64,000 nucleotides of DNA from Streptomyces deccanensis (GCF_022385335.1 NZ_CP092431.1:7936001-8000000); one strand, 5' to 3'. Positions 25,301 to 33,593 are shown, counted from the stretch's first letter. Translations and numbers: made by a program. The notes: a model not told the origin generated them from the sequence alone.

Positions 25301-26623
25301 TCACCGGCGTAGCAGCACCCTGCGGGTCGCGCGGGCCAGCCGGGCCGTCGGCCGCTGGGAGAGCGGCGCGGGACCCGAGCGCTCCAGCCACCAGCGCCGC
25401 ACCTCACGCAGGACGTCCGTGTCGTCCGGGCGCCCCGTGAGCATCACGTGCTCGGCGAAGGAGAGGGCGTCCCGCCGGTAGCCGTCGTTCATCGGGTGGC
25501 CCTGCGCGTACGCGATGAAAGTCGGCCGGTACGACGATCCGAGGATCTCCGGGAGCTCCGGCGCCACCTTCGCCACCACGTCCGCGCGCTTGGCGGCGAG
25601 GGCCCGCGCTTGGACGCCCAGTCGCACCCGGTCGAACCCCTCGGGCACCGGGGTCCCCGCGACCAGCGCGGACAGCAGCGCCGCCTGCGCGAGTCCGAGC
25701 CGCTGCCGTGCGACGGGCTCGGCCTCCTCGTCGGCCACGGACGCGCCCGCGGGTGCCTGCCGCTCGGGGCCCCGCACCTCGGCCTTCTCCAGCACTCCTC
25801 GGATCGCCACCAGCTCCCGCTCCAGTTCGCCCGGCTCGGGGAAGTTGTCGTCGCGCTCCAGGAGCACACCCGGCGGGGCGACCCGGGAGGCGAGGTCGGC
25901 GAGGACGTCGAGGACCTGCTGCGGGACAGGGTGGGCGTGGCTGTCGTGCCACACCCCGTCGCGCTCGAAGCCGCCCGCGACATGGACGTACGCGATGGCC
26001 TCGACCGGCAGCTCGTCGAGCGCCTTCGCGGGGTCCTCGCCCCGGTTGACGTGGTTGGTGTGCAGGTTCGCCACGTCGATGAGGAGCCGGACGCCGGTGC
26101 GGTCGACGAGGTCGTAGAGGAACTGCCCCTCCGTCATCTCCTCGCCCGGCCAGTTGATGAGCGCCGCGATGTTCTCCAGTGCCAGCGGCACCGGCAGCGC
26201 GTCCTGGGCGATCCGGACGTTCTCGCACAGCACGTCGAGTGCGTCCCGGGTACGCGGCACCGGCAGCAGATGGCCGGCCTCCAGCAGCGGCGACGCGGTG
26301 AGGGCGCCGCCCGCCCGGACGAAGGCGATGTGCTCGGTGACGAGGGGGGCGCCCAGCGCCTCCGCGCGCTCCGCCAGGGAGCGCAGGCGCTGCTCGTCGG
26401 GGCGGTCGGCGCCACCGAGACCGAGGGAGACGCCGTGCGGCACGACCGTGACGCCCCGCTCCCGCAGGCGCAGCAACGATTCCGCGATGTGGCCGGGACA
26501 GACGTTCTCGGCGACGACCTCGACCCAGTCGACACCGCCGTCCGCACCGGCCATGCGCTCCACGGCGTCGGCGATCTCCGGCCGCCAGCCGATCCCCGTC
26601 CCCAACTGTGCGATCTGCTCCAT
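25301..26623 (-). CDS. DUF692 (MbnB/TglH-like) multi-iron enzyme with C-terminal partner domain
   Basis: 440 aa. Residues 1-290 are the DUF692 TIM barrel (starts [11 protein letters not shown]). The expected metal-ligand residues can be seen: His63 (VPHGVSLGL), Glu97-His98 (VTEHIAF), Glu150 (LENIAAL), Asp183, Asn186 and His188 ([11 protein letters not shown]), His214 (YVHVAGG), Asp227 and His229 (HDSHAHP), Glu256 (LERDDNF). Characterised members (MbnB, TglH, ChrH) use two or three irons to oxidise peptide cysteines. Residues 300-440 form a fused helical domain ending in a basic tail ([13 protein letters not shown]), probably replacing the separate partner protein of other systems. The ATG at 26623 follows GAGGAGGGG. 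No obvious precursor peptide is adjacent; DUF4142 genes flank it on both sides. Confidence 0.85.
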   Translation of the reverse strand: MEQIAQLGTGIGWRPEIADAVERMAGADGGVDWVEVVAENVCPGHIAESLLRLRERGVTVVPHGVSLGLGGADRPDEQRLRSLAERAEALGAPLVTEHIAFVRAGGALTASPLLEAGHLLPVPRTRDALDVLCENVRIAQDALPVPLALENIAALINWPGEEMTEGQFLYDLVDRTGVRLLIDVANLHTNHVNRGEDPAKALDELPVEAIAYVHVAGGFERDGVWHDSHAHPVPQQVLDVLADLASRVAPPGVLLERDDNFPEPGELERELVAIRGVLEKAEVRGPERQAPAGASVADEEAEPVARQRLGLAQAALLSALVAGTPVPEGFDRVRLGVQARALAAKRADVVAKVAPELPEILGSSYRPTFIAYAQGHPMNDGYRRDALSFAEHVMLTGRPDDTDVLREVRRWWLERSGPAPLSQRPTARLARATRRVLLRR

Positions 26624-26779
26624 CGTCCCCGTCCCCTCCTCGGTCACGTCGGCCACGGCTTCACCAGGACCCTGTGTGTCTCCTTACGGCGGACCTGTGT
26701 TCCGGCGTGTCGGAGTCATGGCCCCGACAGCCGGGGCCGAACCCCGTGGAGGGGACCTTCAGAGCAACATTTGAGCTTT

Positions 26780-27586
26780 CTACTGGACCTGCGGCAGACC
26801 CTGGTCCTTGTTGATCTCCTCCGGGTCCGGACGACCGGTCGGGACCGGCCCGTTGTCGAAGGGCGACGGCTTCGACTGCACGTCCGGGTTGGTCGACGGC
26901 ACCGCCGGGGGCGCGGCGGGCGGCACCTGGCCCGGGACGGGCGGCGGCGGGCCGGTCGGGCTGGCGGTACCGCTGACCGAGTTGTCGGCGATCGTCGCGA
27001 AGTCGACCTCGCCGGTCTTCTCCAGGATCGTGATGTGGTCCAGCACGGTCTGGTTGGCGTCGGAGGCCAGCTGGCGGATCAGCGTGTTGCGGGTGGAGTT
27101 CCGCACGGTGGCGATCGCCGGGAAGATCTTGCCGTGCGCGGCCCGCAGCAGGTTCGCCCACGTCTTGTTGTACTCGGCCTCGGTCTTGGAGGCGGTCATC
27201 TGGTCCAGCCAGCCCTGCTGTTCGGCCGTGGGCTGGTTCGGCAGCTCGACGCCCAGCTTCGCGGCGATGACCCGGGACCGCTTGTCGAGGTCGGTGTGGC
27301 CCACGATCAGGTGGTCGGCGGCCTCTCTGACGGACGCGCTGCCGCTGCGCTCCAGCGCCTGCTGCCCGGCGGGCAGCTCCCACAGGCCCGCCAGCCGCAC
27401 GCGGACGAGCAGGTCGCGGTCGGCGGGGGTGAGCGGCCCCCACTGCGTGGTCACCGTGTCACCGGTGAGCGCGGCCGCGGCTGTCGCGTTGCGGTTGGGG
27501 TACGAGTAGAAGATGGGGTAGGCGACCGCGGTGAGTGTGCCGGCGATCGCCAGGGCGACGAGCACAGAGCCCTTGGAGCGTCGCAA
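26780..27586 (-). CDS. DUF4142 family protein, paralogue 2
   Basis: 268 aa. N-terminal membrane helix (VLVALAIAGTLTAVAYPIFYSY) and the same domain as its neighbours: AGLWELPAGQQALE, HLIVGHTDLDKRSRVIAAKLGVELPNQPTAEQQ, LLRAAHGKIFPAIATVRNSTRNTLIRQLASDANQTVLDHITILEKTGEVDF. The tail of about 70 residues is Pro-rich. Start is TTG at 27586, five bases after GGGAGG; no ATG or GTG fits. This start and the 50 bases upstream closely match paralogue 3. Exported face inferred from the membrane topology; role unknown. Confidence 0.85.
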   Translation of the reverse strand: MRRSKGSVLVALAIAGTLTAVAYPIFYSYPNRNATAAAALTGDTVTTQWGPLTPADRDLLVRVRLAGLWELPAGQQALERSGSASVREAADHLIVGHTDLDKRSRVIAAKLGVELPNQPTAEQQGWLDQMTASKTEAEYNKTWANLLRAAHGKIFPAIATVRNSTRNTLIRQLASDANQTVLDHITILEKTGEVDFATIADNSVSGTASPTGPPPPVPGQVPPAAPPAVPSTNPDVQSKPSPFDNGPVPTGRPDPEEINKDQGLPQVQ

Positions 27587-27640
27587 ATGAGCCTCCCGGA
27601 GGAAACCAACTGATCGTTGGGGACTGAACTGTTGCTTGGG
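27584..27640 (-). promoter_or_regulatory. Duplicated leader element before DUF4142 paralogue 2
   Basis: On the minus strand CCAAGCAAC, ten bases, CCAACGATCAGTTGG (dyad, 27606-27620), then TCCGGGAGGCTCAT and the TTG start. The same blocks, in order, precede paralogue 3 at 28322-28372, with a four-base spacer instead of ten. Confidence 0.6.
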
Positions 27641-27715
27641 CGCGGAATGTGACCGCGGGGTGTGGCTGTGCCTGTCGGTTCCGGGCCACCGCCCGGGGGC
27701 GGCGCCGGGGGCGCG

Positions 27716-28324
27716 TCAGATCGTGCCGTTGGCGATGGCGTCGAAGTCGACCTGGCCGGTCTTCTCCAGCATCGTGATGTGGTCGAGCACGGTCTGGTTG
27801 GTGTCCGAGGCCAGCTGGCGCACCAGGGTGTTCTCGGTCATGTTCCGCACCTGACCGATGGCCGGGAAGATCTTGCCGTGCGCGGAGCGCAGCAGGTTGG
27901 CCCAGACCCGGTCGAACTGCTCGTCGGTCGCGTTGTCCATCTGCGCGAGGAAGCCCTGCTGCTGCTCGTTCGGTACGTTCGGCAGCTCGACGCCCATCTG
28001 GGAGGCCACGGCCCGCACCCGCTCGTCGAGGTCCTTGTGGCCCACGATCAGGTGGTCCGCCGCCTCCCTGACCTCGGGGCTCTTCGACCGCGCCATGGCC
28101 TTCTCGGCGGCGGGCAGTTCCCACAGCCCCGCCAGCCGGACACGGATGATCAGGTCCCGGTCGGCGGCCGTCAGCGGCCCCCACTGCGTGTTCACCGAGC
28201 TGGAGGCCATGTTGGCCTGGGCGGTGCCCGAACGGTCTTCGTAGGACCACATCGGGAACGACAGCGCGCCGACGGTGACGACGAGAGCCAGGCTGGCGTA
28301 GACCGAGCCGTTGAGACGAGGCAA
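27716..28324 (-). CDS. DUF4142 family protein, paralogue 3
   Basis: 202 aa from a TTG start at 28324, six bases after GGGAGG; a TTG 24 bases upstream is also open but would place the ribosome site inside the gene. N-terminal helix (SLALVVTVGALSFPMWSY), then the DUF4142 core: RLAGLWELPAAEKAMA, HLIVGHKDLDERVRAVASQMGVELPNVPNEQQQG, LLRSAHGKIFPAIGQVRNMTENTLVRQLASDTNQTVLDHITMLEKTGQVDF. Ends right after the domain and lacks the Pro-rich tail of the other two. Closest to paralogue 2, with which it shares the leader, indicating a local duplication. Confidence 0.85.
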   Translation of the reverse strand: MPRLNGSVYASLALVVTVGALSFPMWSYEDRSGTAQANMASSSVNTQWGPLTAADRDLIIRVRLAGLWELPAAEKAMARSKSPEVREAADHLIVGHKDLDERVRAVASQMGVELPNVPNEQQQGFLAQMDNATDEQFDRVWANLLRSAHGKIFPAIGQVRNMTENTLVRQLASDTNQTVLDHITMLEKTGQVDFDAIANGTI

Positions 28325-28372
28325 AGTGATCCTCCCGGATGATGCCAACTGGTCGTTGGAGCAGTTGCTTGG
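28322..28372 (-). promoter_or_regulatory. Duplicated leader element before DUF4142 paralogue 3
   Basis: On the minus strand CCAAGCAAC (28364-28372), four bases, CCAACGACCAGTTGG (28345-28359), TCCGGGAGGATCAC and TTG. Conserved with the copy at 27584-27640. Confidence 0.6.
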
Positions 28373-28488
28373 CCAGTACCGGGAAGTACGTGCGGGGTGC
28401 CGGTGTTGTTCAACGACCTTTGAACCGGCTGAGGAAGGCGCTCAGGCGGACACGATTCAGCGCGGCCGGGGTTTCGGGCCGCCGCCGC

Positions 28489-29205
28489 TCAGCCGCGCAG
28501 CGGCCGGTGGTCCGCCACCACCGTGCAGGAGCCCGGGGCTACTTCGGTGAAGCCGGCGTCGCGTACGACGGGGAGCGCGGTGGTGGTGAGGGTGTGCCAG
28601 ACGGCGGCGGGTGCGGTGCGGACGGCGAGGGGGAAGCCCGCGTCGCGCCAGGCGGTGCGGGCCGCGTCGTCCAGGTCCCACCACGCGAGCTGGGCGCCGT
28701 GGCCCGCCTGGGCCATCGCCTTGCCCGCCGACATCTCCACCTCGGGGTTCAGCCACAGGACCGGGGCCGCGGGCTCGGGGTCGGCCGGCGGCTCCGGGTC
28801 GTCGAGGTCCGTGCCGGAGACCTGGAGGCGGGCCAGGTCCTTGGGCCAGCCGTCGAGCGGGACCGGCGGGAAGACGCGCACCTCGGCCGACTTGCCCGTC
28901 ACCGTGATCCCCGGCAGTGCCTCGGCCCGCCGCCACTCCGCGCCGCGCGCCCGCCGGACCACCTTCCGGATCCGGGCGTCCTGCCAGCTCCGCACCGCCT
29001 CGGCCCACTCCCCGTCGCCCAGCGACCGCGCGTCGCTCAGCATCACCAGCACCGCCCGCGCCGCCGTCTCCAACGCGTCCGTACGCGCCGGGGGCGAGGC
29101 CTTCTCGATGTGCGCGACCAGGGGCAGCACGAACTGCGGCGCCTCGTCGCGAGAGGGCCGCTCGTCCCGGAAGGGGCTGTCCTGAGTGGGATCACCGGTG
29201 GTCAC
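28489..29205 (-). CDS. Peptidyl-tRNA hydrolase, PTH2 type
   Basis: 238 aa. The C-terminal half carries the PTH2-type core LNPEVEMSAGKAMAQAGHGAQLAWW (Lys and His of the active site) and the closing strands TALPVVRDAGFTEVAPGSCTVVADH. PTH2 enzymes release peptides from peptidyl-tRNA; in bacteria this fold is an accessory to the essential Pth, so the cellular role is uncertain. The N-terminal 110 residues are an actinobacterial extension rich in Arg and Ala. GTG at 29205. Divergent from the ABC exporter, with only 69 bases between start codons. Confidence 0.8.
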   Translation of the reverse strand: MTTGDPTQDSPFRDERPSRDEAPQFVLPLVAHIEKASPPARTDALETAARAVLVMLSDARSLGDGEWAEAVRSWQDARIRKVVRRARGAEWRRAEALPGITVTGKSAEVRVFPPVPLDGWPKDLARLQVSGTDLDDPEPPADPEPAAPVLWLNPEVEMSAGKAMAQAGHGAQLAWWDLDDAARTAWRDAGFPLAVRTAPAAVWHTLTTTALPVVRDAGFTEVAPGSCTVVADHRPLRG

Positions 29206-29274
29206 CCGCCCAGTCTGCCAGGCGCGAGACCCGTTCCCGGCCCCCTGCTCGCTCGCCTGTACGAGGATGGGGGC

Positions 29275-30180
29275 ATGGAACGTGAGTTACTGCTGACACT
29301 GGAGGGCGTCGGCCGACAGTACGGCGTCCGTGGCGACTGGGTGCTGCGCGGCGTCGACCTGGAGATCGCCCCCGGCACGCTGATCCGGGTGGAGGGCGCC
29401 AACGGCACCGGCAAGTCGACGCTGCTGCGCGTCCTCGCCGGGCTCGACGCGCCCACGCGGGGCCGGGTGACGGGACGCCCACGTACGGCGTACGTCCCCG
29501 AGCGCTTCCCCGCCGCGCTGCCGTTCACCGCCGTCGAGTACCTCACCCACCTCGGTGCCGTGCAGGGCCTGCGCCGCCCGGCCGCCGCCCGCGCCGCCGC
29601 CGACTGGCTGGAGCGTTTCGGTGCCGCCGAGTACGCCCGTACGCCGATGGCGGAGCTCTCCAAGGGCAGCACCCAGAAGGTCGCGGTGGCCCAGGCGCTG
29701 CTCGCCGAACGGGAGTTGCTCGTTCTCGACGAGGCGTGGACGGGCCTGGACGCCGACGCGCGCGAGGAGTTGGAGCGGGTCGTACGGGAGCGGACCGCCG
29801 CGGGCGCCGCCGTGGTCTTCGTCGACCACGACCCGCGCCGGCTCGACGGGGCTCCCGACGCGACGTACGCGGTGGTCGGCGGGGCGCTCGAACTCCGGTC
29901 GGGGGAGGGGGACCCCTGGGCTGGGGTCGCCGTCGTGGTGGAGGGACAGGGGGTGTCGGGTGCTCAAGTGCCGCCCGAAATCGATGAGTTGATCTCCGAG
30001 GTGCAGGAGTCAGGGTCTGGGACACACCTCTTCACGGTCCCGGCGGCCCGCTCCGACGCGCTGCTCCGGGCGTTGCTGGGAGCGCGTCCGCCCTGGCACG
30101 TGGTGCGGGTGACCCCGGCGTCCGAGCCCGCGGCCCAGGAAACACCGGAACCGGAACTGGAAGTGGAAAGCTCCCGATGA
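29275..30180 (+). CDS. ABC transporter ATP-binding protein with TTA codon
   Basis: 301-aa ATPase. Walker A GANGTGKSTLL, a modified signature LSKGSTQKVAVAQALL, Walker B LLVLDEAWTGLD, and the H-loop VFVDHDPRRL. After about residue 210 an extra C-terminal region of unknown fold follows. ATG at 29275 is preceded by GGGGG; the frame is open far upstream, but only antisense to the hydrolase gene. The fifth codon is TTA (29287-29289), so translation should wait for bldA tRNA. Stop overlaps the next start (ATGA), giving a two-gene exporter. Substrate unknown. Confidence 0.88.
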   Translation: MERELLLTLEGVGRQYGVRGDWVLRGVDLEIAPGTLIRVEGANGTGKSTLLRVLAGLDAPTRGRVTGRPRTAYVPERFPAALPFTAVEYLTHLGAVQGLRRPAAARAAADWLERFGAAEYARTPMAELSKGSTQKVAVAQALLAERELLVLDEAWTGLDADAREELERVVRERTAAGAAVVFVDHDPRRLDGAPDATYAVVGGALELRSGEGDPWAGVAVVVEGQGVSGAQVPPEIDELISEVQESGSGTHLFTVPAARSDALLRALLGARPPWHVVRVTPASEPAAQETPEPELEVESSR

Positions 30181-30848
30181 CCGCCCTCCTCCGTTACCAC
30201 GCCGCTCTCCTCGTCCGCTCCCAGCGCTGGTTGCCGCCCGTCATCCTGTACGCGGCGTTCCTCGCCGTCGGGGTGCAGAGCGGACAGCCGGTGCTCGACT
30301 CCCTCGGCTACACGGCCGCCGCGCTGCTGCCCGTCTCCGCGTGGCTGATGCGGATCTGTGTCACCAACGAGCCGCCCGCGGCCCGCAGTTGTACCGGCGC
30401 GGCGGCCGGTCCCGGACGTGCGCACCTGGCCTGTGTCCTGGTCGCGTTCGCGGCGGCCGCCCTCCTCGGCACGGCGGCCACGATCCTCGTCACGTTCATC
30501 AGCGCGCCCACGAGCACGGACCACCAGACGCGTGTCGAGGCGCTCCCGGCGGGCGGCGCGGGCCTGCTGGCCGTCCTCGCCTGCGCCCTGCTCGGCACGG
30601 CCGTCGGCGCGCTCACCACCTGGCCGCTGCTGCGGTCGCCGGGCCGCGCCGTCCCCGCGCTCCTGCTCGGGGCGCTGCTGGCCCTGGTGGTGGCGGGCTC
30701 CCCGGCGCGGGTGGCGGTCTCGGCCCTCGTCGACGGCTCGCGGCACGCGACCGTCCCGGTCCCCGTCCTGCCCCTGCTCGCGGCCGGGCTCCTCACGGCG
30801 GCCGCGACCGCCGTGGCCTGCGCCCTGACCAGGCGCCGCTCAGCCTGA
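30177..30848 (+). CDS. ABC exporter membrane subunit
   Basis: 223-aa polytopic protein with about six hydrophobic segments (for example PPVILYAAFLAVGV, LACVLVAFAAAALLGTAATILVTF, LLAVLACALLGTAVGALTTWPLL, LLLGALLALVVAG, LLAAGLLTAAATAVACAL). No recognisable family signature beyond that; assignment as the channel partner rests on the four-base overlap with the ATPase. Ends nine bases inside the converging zinc-ribbon gene. Confidence 0.75.
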   Translation: MTALLRYHAALLVRSQRWLPPVILYAAFLAVGVQSGQPVLDSLGYTAAALLPVSAWLMRICVTNEPPAARSCTGAAAGPGRAHLACVLVAFAAAALLGTAATILVTFISAPTSTDHQTRVEALPAGGAGLLAVLACALLGTAVGALTTWPLLRSPGRAVPALLLGALLALVVAGSPARVAVSALVDGSRHATVPVPVLPLLAAGLLTAAATAVACALTRRRSA

Positions 30849-31058
30849 ACAGGCGACCCGCTCGGCCTCCCTCCACTCGCACACCGGGCACAGGGTGATC
30901 CCCTTGTGGGACTCCGGGTACTCGGTGGGCTTCCGGCACAGGACGCACTCGGCGAAGGGCGGACCGCCGACGGTCTCCGACGACGAGGCCCGAGCCGCGT
31001 CAGGTGTCGTGGCCGTCCCCTCGCCGCTGCCGCTGCCGCAGTAGTCGTCGTCGCTCAT
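30840..31058 (-). CDS. Small zinc-ribbon protein
   Basis: 72 aa. Acidic, Ser/Gly/Thr-rich N-terminal half, then CVLCRKPTEYPESHKGITLCPVC, two CxxC knuckles spaced for one zinc ion, and a short helix EWREAERVACSG. ATG with GGAGA five bases upstream. Its stop overlaps the end of the converging ABC gene. Such microproteins are conserved in streptomycetes; nucleic-acid or protein binding is possible but not shown. Confidence 0.75.
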   Translation of the reverse strand: MSDDDYCGSGSGEGTATTPDAARASSSETVGGPPFAECVLCRKPTEYPESHKGITLCPVCEWREAERVACSG

Positions 31059-31092
31059 ATCTCCAGCGTAGAGCGGCGGCGCGCGGACCTGC

Positions 31093-31962
31093 TCAGCGCG
31101 CCGCCACGGCTTTCGCCGCCGTCGTGCCGACCAGCTCCGACACCTTCACGAACCGGAAACCGCGCGCCCGCAGTGCCGGCACGATCTTCCGCACGGCCCG
31201 CTCCGTGACCGGTGCGCCACTCCGTGTGCAGTGCATGACCACGACGGACCCCGACCGCACCCCGTCCAGCACCTCCCGCACCACGTCGTCCGCGTCCGTC
31301 GCGAACGCGTCGCCGCTCGTCACGTCCCACTGCACCGCCGTCACCCCGGAGGCGCTGAGCCTGCGCAGCGCGCGGCTGTCGTAGCAGCCACCGGGGAACC
31401 GGAAGTACGGCATCGGGTTCCGCACGCCCGCCTCCCGGAACACCCGGTAGGCCCGCTCCAGATCCGCCCGCATGCGCGCGGGTGCCATGGTCGGCAGGCC
31501 GTGGCAGTTCTCGGTGAAGGCGTGATGGCTGTACGAGTGGTTCGCGACCTCGAACAGGGGGTCCCGTCCGATGGACCGCGCCTGGATCGGGTACTCCTCG
31601 ACCCACCGCCCCGTCATGAACAGCGTGGCCGGAACCTTCAGCTGCCGCAGCGCGGCGATCAGCTCCGGATTGTCGAACCGTTCGCCCGCGGCGGCCCGGT
31701 CCCCCTGATCTGCGGTCATGTCCGCGTCGAAGGTGAGCGCGACGGTCTTGTCGGTGCGGCTGCGCAGGCCGTGCTCGAACACCGGGGTCAGCCCGGCCGG
31801 CCCCGGCGCGAGCGTGGGCGGCCGGGACGCCGACACGGCCGAGGGGCTGGCGGTGGCGTTGACGATGCGCGTCGAGGCGTGCGGGGTGCCGCAGGCGGCG
31901 AGGGCGGCGCCGAGCGCGCCGAGTGCGCAGAGCGCGGTGATGCTGCGTACAGGACTGATCAC
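31093..31962 (-). CDS. Polysaccharide deacetylase (NodB-type) lipoprotein
   Basis: 289 aa. Lipoprotein signal ending ALAAC (Cys24). NodB domain: motif 1 VALTFDADMT (the usual DD pair is D-A-D here), zinc histidines in NHSYSHHAF, motif 3 FRFPGGCYDSRALRRL, motif 4 WDVTSGDAF and motif 5 VVVMHCTRSGAPVTERAVRKIVPAL. Expected to remove acetyl groups from cell-wall or environmental polysaccharide outside the membrane. GTG start at 31962. Monocistronic; 34 bases past it lies the zinc-ribbon gene start on the same strand. Confidence 0.88.
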   Translation of the reverse strand: MISPVRSITALCALGALGAALAACGTPHASTRIVNATASPSAVSASRPPTLAPGPAGLTPVFEHGLRSRTDKTVALTFDADMTADQGDRAAAGERFDNPELIAALRQLKVPATLFMTGRWVEEYPIQARSIGRDPLFEVANHSYSHHAFTENCHGLPTMAPARMRADLERAYRVFREAGVRNPMPYFRFPGGCYDSRALRRLSASGVTAVQWDVTSGDAFATDADDVVREVLDGVRSGSVVVMHCTRSGAPVTERAVRKIVPALRARGFRFVKVSELVGTTAAKAVAAR

Positions 31963-32001
31963 CGTACGAAAGTACGGCGATCGGGTCAGCGGACAGTCGG
32001 T

Positions 32002-32214
32002 CTAACTGCCGAACGCCAGGGAGTCCGCCCCGAAGTCACCCGCCTGGGCGATAAAGGGGGCCCAGGCGGCGGGGGAGAGGGTCAGCGCGGGACCGGCGGG
32101 ACGCTTGGAGTCACGAACGCGGACGGCGGAGGGGAGGGTGGCGACTTCCACGCAGTCGTCGCCCTGATCGCTGCTGTAGCTGCTTTTGAACCAGGCTTGT
32201 GCAGCGGTGCTCAT
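32002..32214 (-). CDS. DUF397 small protein
   Basis: 70 aa; family hallmarks WFKSSYSSDQGDDCVEVA, VRVRDSKRPAGPALTLSPAAWAPFI. DUF397 proteins accompany DUF5753 helix-turn-helix regulators in streptomycetes (the BldB/AbaA-like arrangement). ATG overlaps the regulator's stop as ATGA, so the pair is co-translated. Confidence 0.92.
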   Translation of the reverse strand: MSTAAQAWFKSSYSSDQGDDCVEVATLPSAVRVRDSKRPAGPALTLSPAAWAPFIAQAGDFGADSLAFGS

Positions 32215-33032
32215 AGCGCTCCTCGCATTCGCTCCAACAGGCCCGTGGAGTCCTGCGGAGAGAGGGCCTGTGAGCGCAGTCTCGCATAGCGCATCCCGAG
32301 TGCGGCGACTTCTTTCCGGTCAGCGATCAGGCGACCGGTCTCCTGTCCCTCGGAGTACGCGTAGCGCTTGCTGTCCGGCGTTTCGAGCAGGCGGATGGGG
32401 CCGGCCAGGCCCGCGTGGTGCGCGCTGTCCGCAGGCATGATCTGGAGGGTGACATTGCGGAGTCGGCCGACGGCCAGCACGTGGTCGAACAGACTGCGAG
32501 TGGCGTCCCGCCCACCCAGACGCCGCATGAACACGGCCTCCTCGATGATGAAGTCGAAGGTGGTGTGCGGCCGTTCTCGCAAGAGCCGCTGCCGGTCCGT
32601 GCGGGCCGCGAGTCGGCTCTCCAACTCGGCGTCGGAGAGCGGCGGAACACGGTTGTCGAAGAGATCTCGCGCGTACGTCTCGGTCTGCAGCAACCCCGGA
32701 ATCAAGCGGCACTCGTACGTGCACAGGCTCACCGCGTGGCGTTCCAGCTGGGCCCACCGGCGGAACCACGACGCCAGGCCCGGTTGCCGGGAGACGTGTT
32801 TCGCCGCCCTGCGCAGCGCGCCCGTGTCCCCCAGGACCCGGTCCGCGCGCTCCACGAACACCTCGTCCGCCATCCGCCTGCCCAGCTCGATCGAGGCGAC
32901 CGTGTGCACGCTGAAGCGCACCAGCGGAGCGAACTGCTCCCGCGTATAACCGTGGTGCTCGCGCAGCGCCTGCACGAACGCACCGAACGTCTTCAGACTG
33001 TCGGACGGATCCGGCTCCCAGTCGACACCCAT
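32211..33032 (-). CDS. XRE-family regulator with DUF5753 domain
   Basis: 273 aa. N-terminal helix-turn-helix (FGAFVQALREHHGYTREQFAPLVRFSVHTVASIELGRRMADE) followed by DUF5753 (CTYECRLIPGLLQTETYARDLF through TLQIMPADSAHHAGLAGPIRLLE and YSEGQETGRLI). These regulators typically act with the downstream DUF397 protein; many such pairs exist per genome and their targets are mostly unknown. ATG at 33032. Lies just downstream of the secreted-protein cluster on the same strand but is separated from it by a strong terminator. Confidence 0.92.
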   Translation of the reverse strand: MGVDWEPDPSDSLKTFGAFVQALREHHGYTREQFAPLVRFSVHTVASIELGRRMADEVFVERADRVLGDTGALRRAAKHVSRQPGLASWFRRWAQLERHAVSLCTYECRLIPGLLQTETYARDLFDNRVPPLSDAELESRLAARTDRQRLLRERPHTTFDFIIEEAVFMRRLGGRDATRSLFDHVLAVGRLRNVTLQIMPADSAHHAGLAGPIRLLETPDSKRYAYSEGQETGRLIADRKEVAALGMRYARLRSQALSPQDSTGLLERMRGAL

Positions 33033-33117
33033 GCTCGGCCACCTCCAGATGAGTCGGATCTCTCCACGATCAACTCACCCAGAGTCACGAACGGTTACGC
33101 GTACTGTCCATCGAACA

Positions 33118-33146
33118 CGCGTGTACGGCAGGGGGCCGTACACGCG
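33118..33146 (-). terminator. Terminator of the secreted-protein cluster
   Basis: Perfect 12-bp arms CGCGTGTACGGC and GCCGTACACGCG with an AGGGG loop, 17 bases past the stop of the I36-like gene. Confidence 0.8.
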
Positions 33147-33162
33147 GTCCGGGTCACCGGGA

Positions 33163-33540
33163 TCAGCACCAGTCGACGTAGAGGCCGATGTGGGTGATCT
33201 TGTTGTCGTAGGCGTCGCCGACGTACGTGAAGTTGTAGCCGGGCGGGAGGCAGCGGTGCTCGCCCCTGGCGTTCCAGATGTGGGCGTAGTACGGCGTTCT
33301 GTTGATCACCGAGGAGGCTGTCCACGACGGTTCGTGGGAAGTGATGGTGAGCTTGGTCGACAGCTTGAGCTGGTCGTCCCACCAGTACAGGCGCTTCCCC
33401 TCGAAGTTCCGGTCGGCGAAGAAGCAGAGCTGGGCCTCCTTGCAGTCCGAGGCCTTGGCCTGGGCGGCGGGGGCGCCGAGCCCGACTGTCATGAGCATGG
33501 CAAGAGCAGCGGTGAGGGTGTACGCGAGTTTTTTCTTCAT
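33163..33540 (-). CDS. Secreted I36-family inhibitor-like protein, copy 1
   Basis: 125 aa. Signal peptide MKKKLAYTLTAALAMLMTVGLGAPAAQA, then a 97-residue mature domain with the crystallin-like pattern of peptidase inhibitor family I36: CKEAQLCFFADRNFEGKRLYWW, SSVINRTPYYAHIW, HRCLPPGYNFTYV and DNKITHIGLYVDWC. Four cysteines could form two disulfides. Paralogues at 34180 and 34569 share the spacing. I36 founders inhibit secreted metalloproteases; here the target is unknown. ATG at the end of an unusually A/T-rich start region (KKK). Confidence 0.82.
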   Translation of the reverse strand: MKKKLAYTLTAALAMLMTVGLGAPAAQAKASDCKEAQLCFFADRNFEGKRLYWWDDQLKLSTKLTITSHEPSWTASSVINRTPYYAHIWNARGEHRCLPPGYNFTYVGDAYDNKITHIGLYVDWC

Positions 33541-33593
33541 GGGGGTGGTTCTCCGTTACGTGTGTGGGGTGGTCCGGCGCGGGGCGGGTGGGG

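Noticed and set aside
25098..25481. Cys-rich short reading (ACYCPVYANCRM ... NGCGG) next to the DUF692 gene, a possible RiPP precursor
   Set aside because: Divergent strand, overlapping the promoter of the DUF4142 gene and then antisense to DUF692; uses rare AGG and TTA codons, weak TTG start without ribosome site. Worth remembering only if transcripts are found there.
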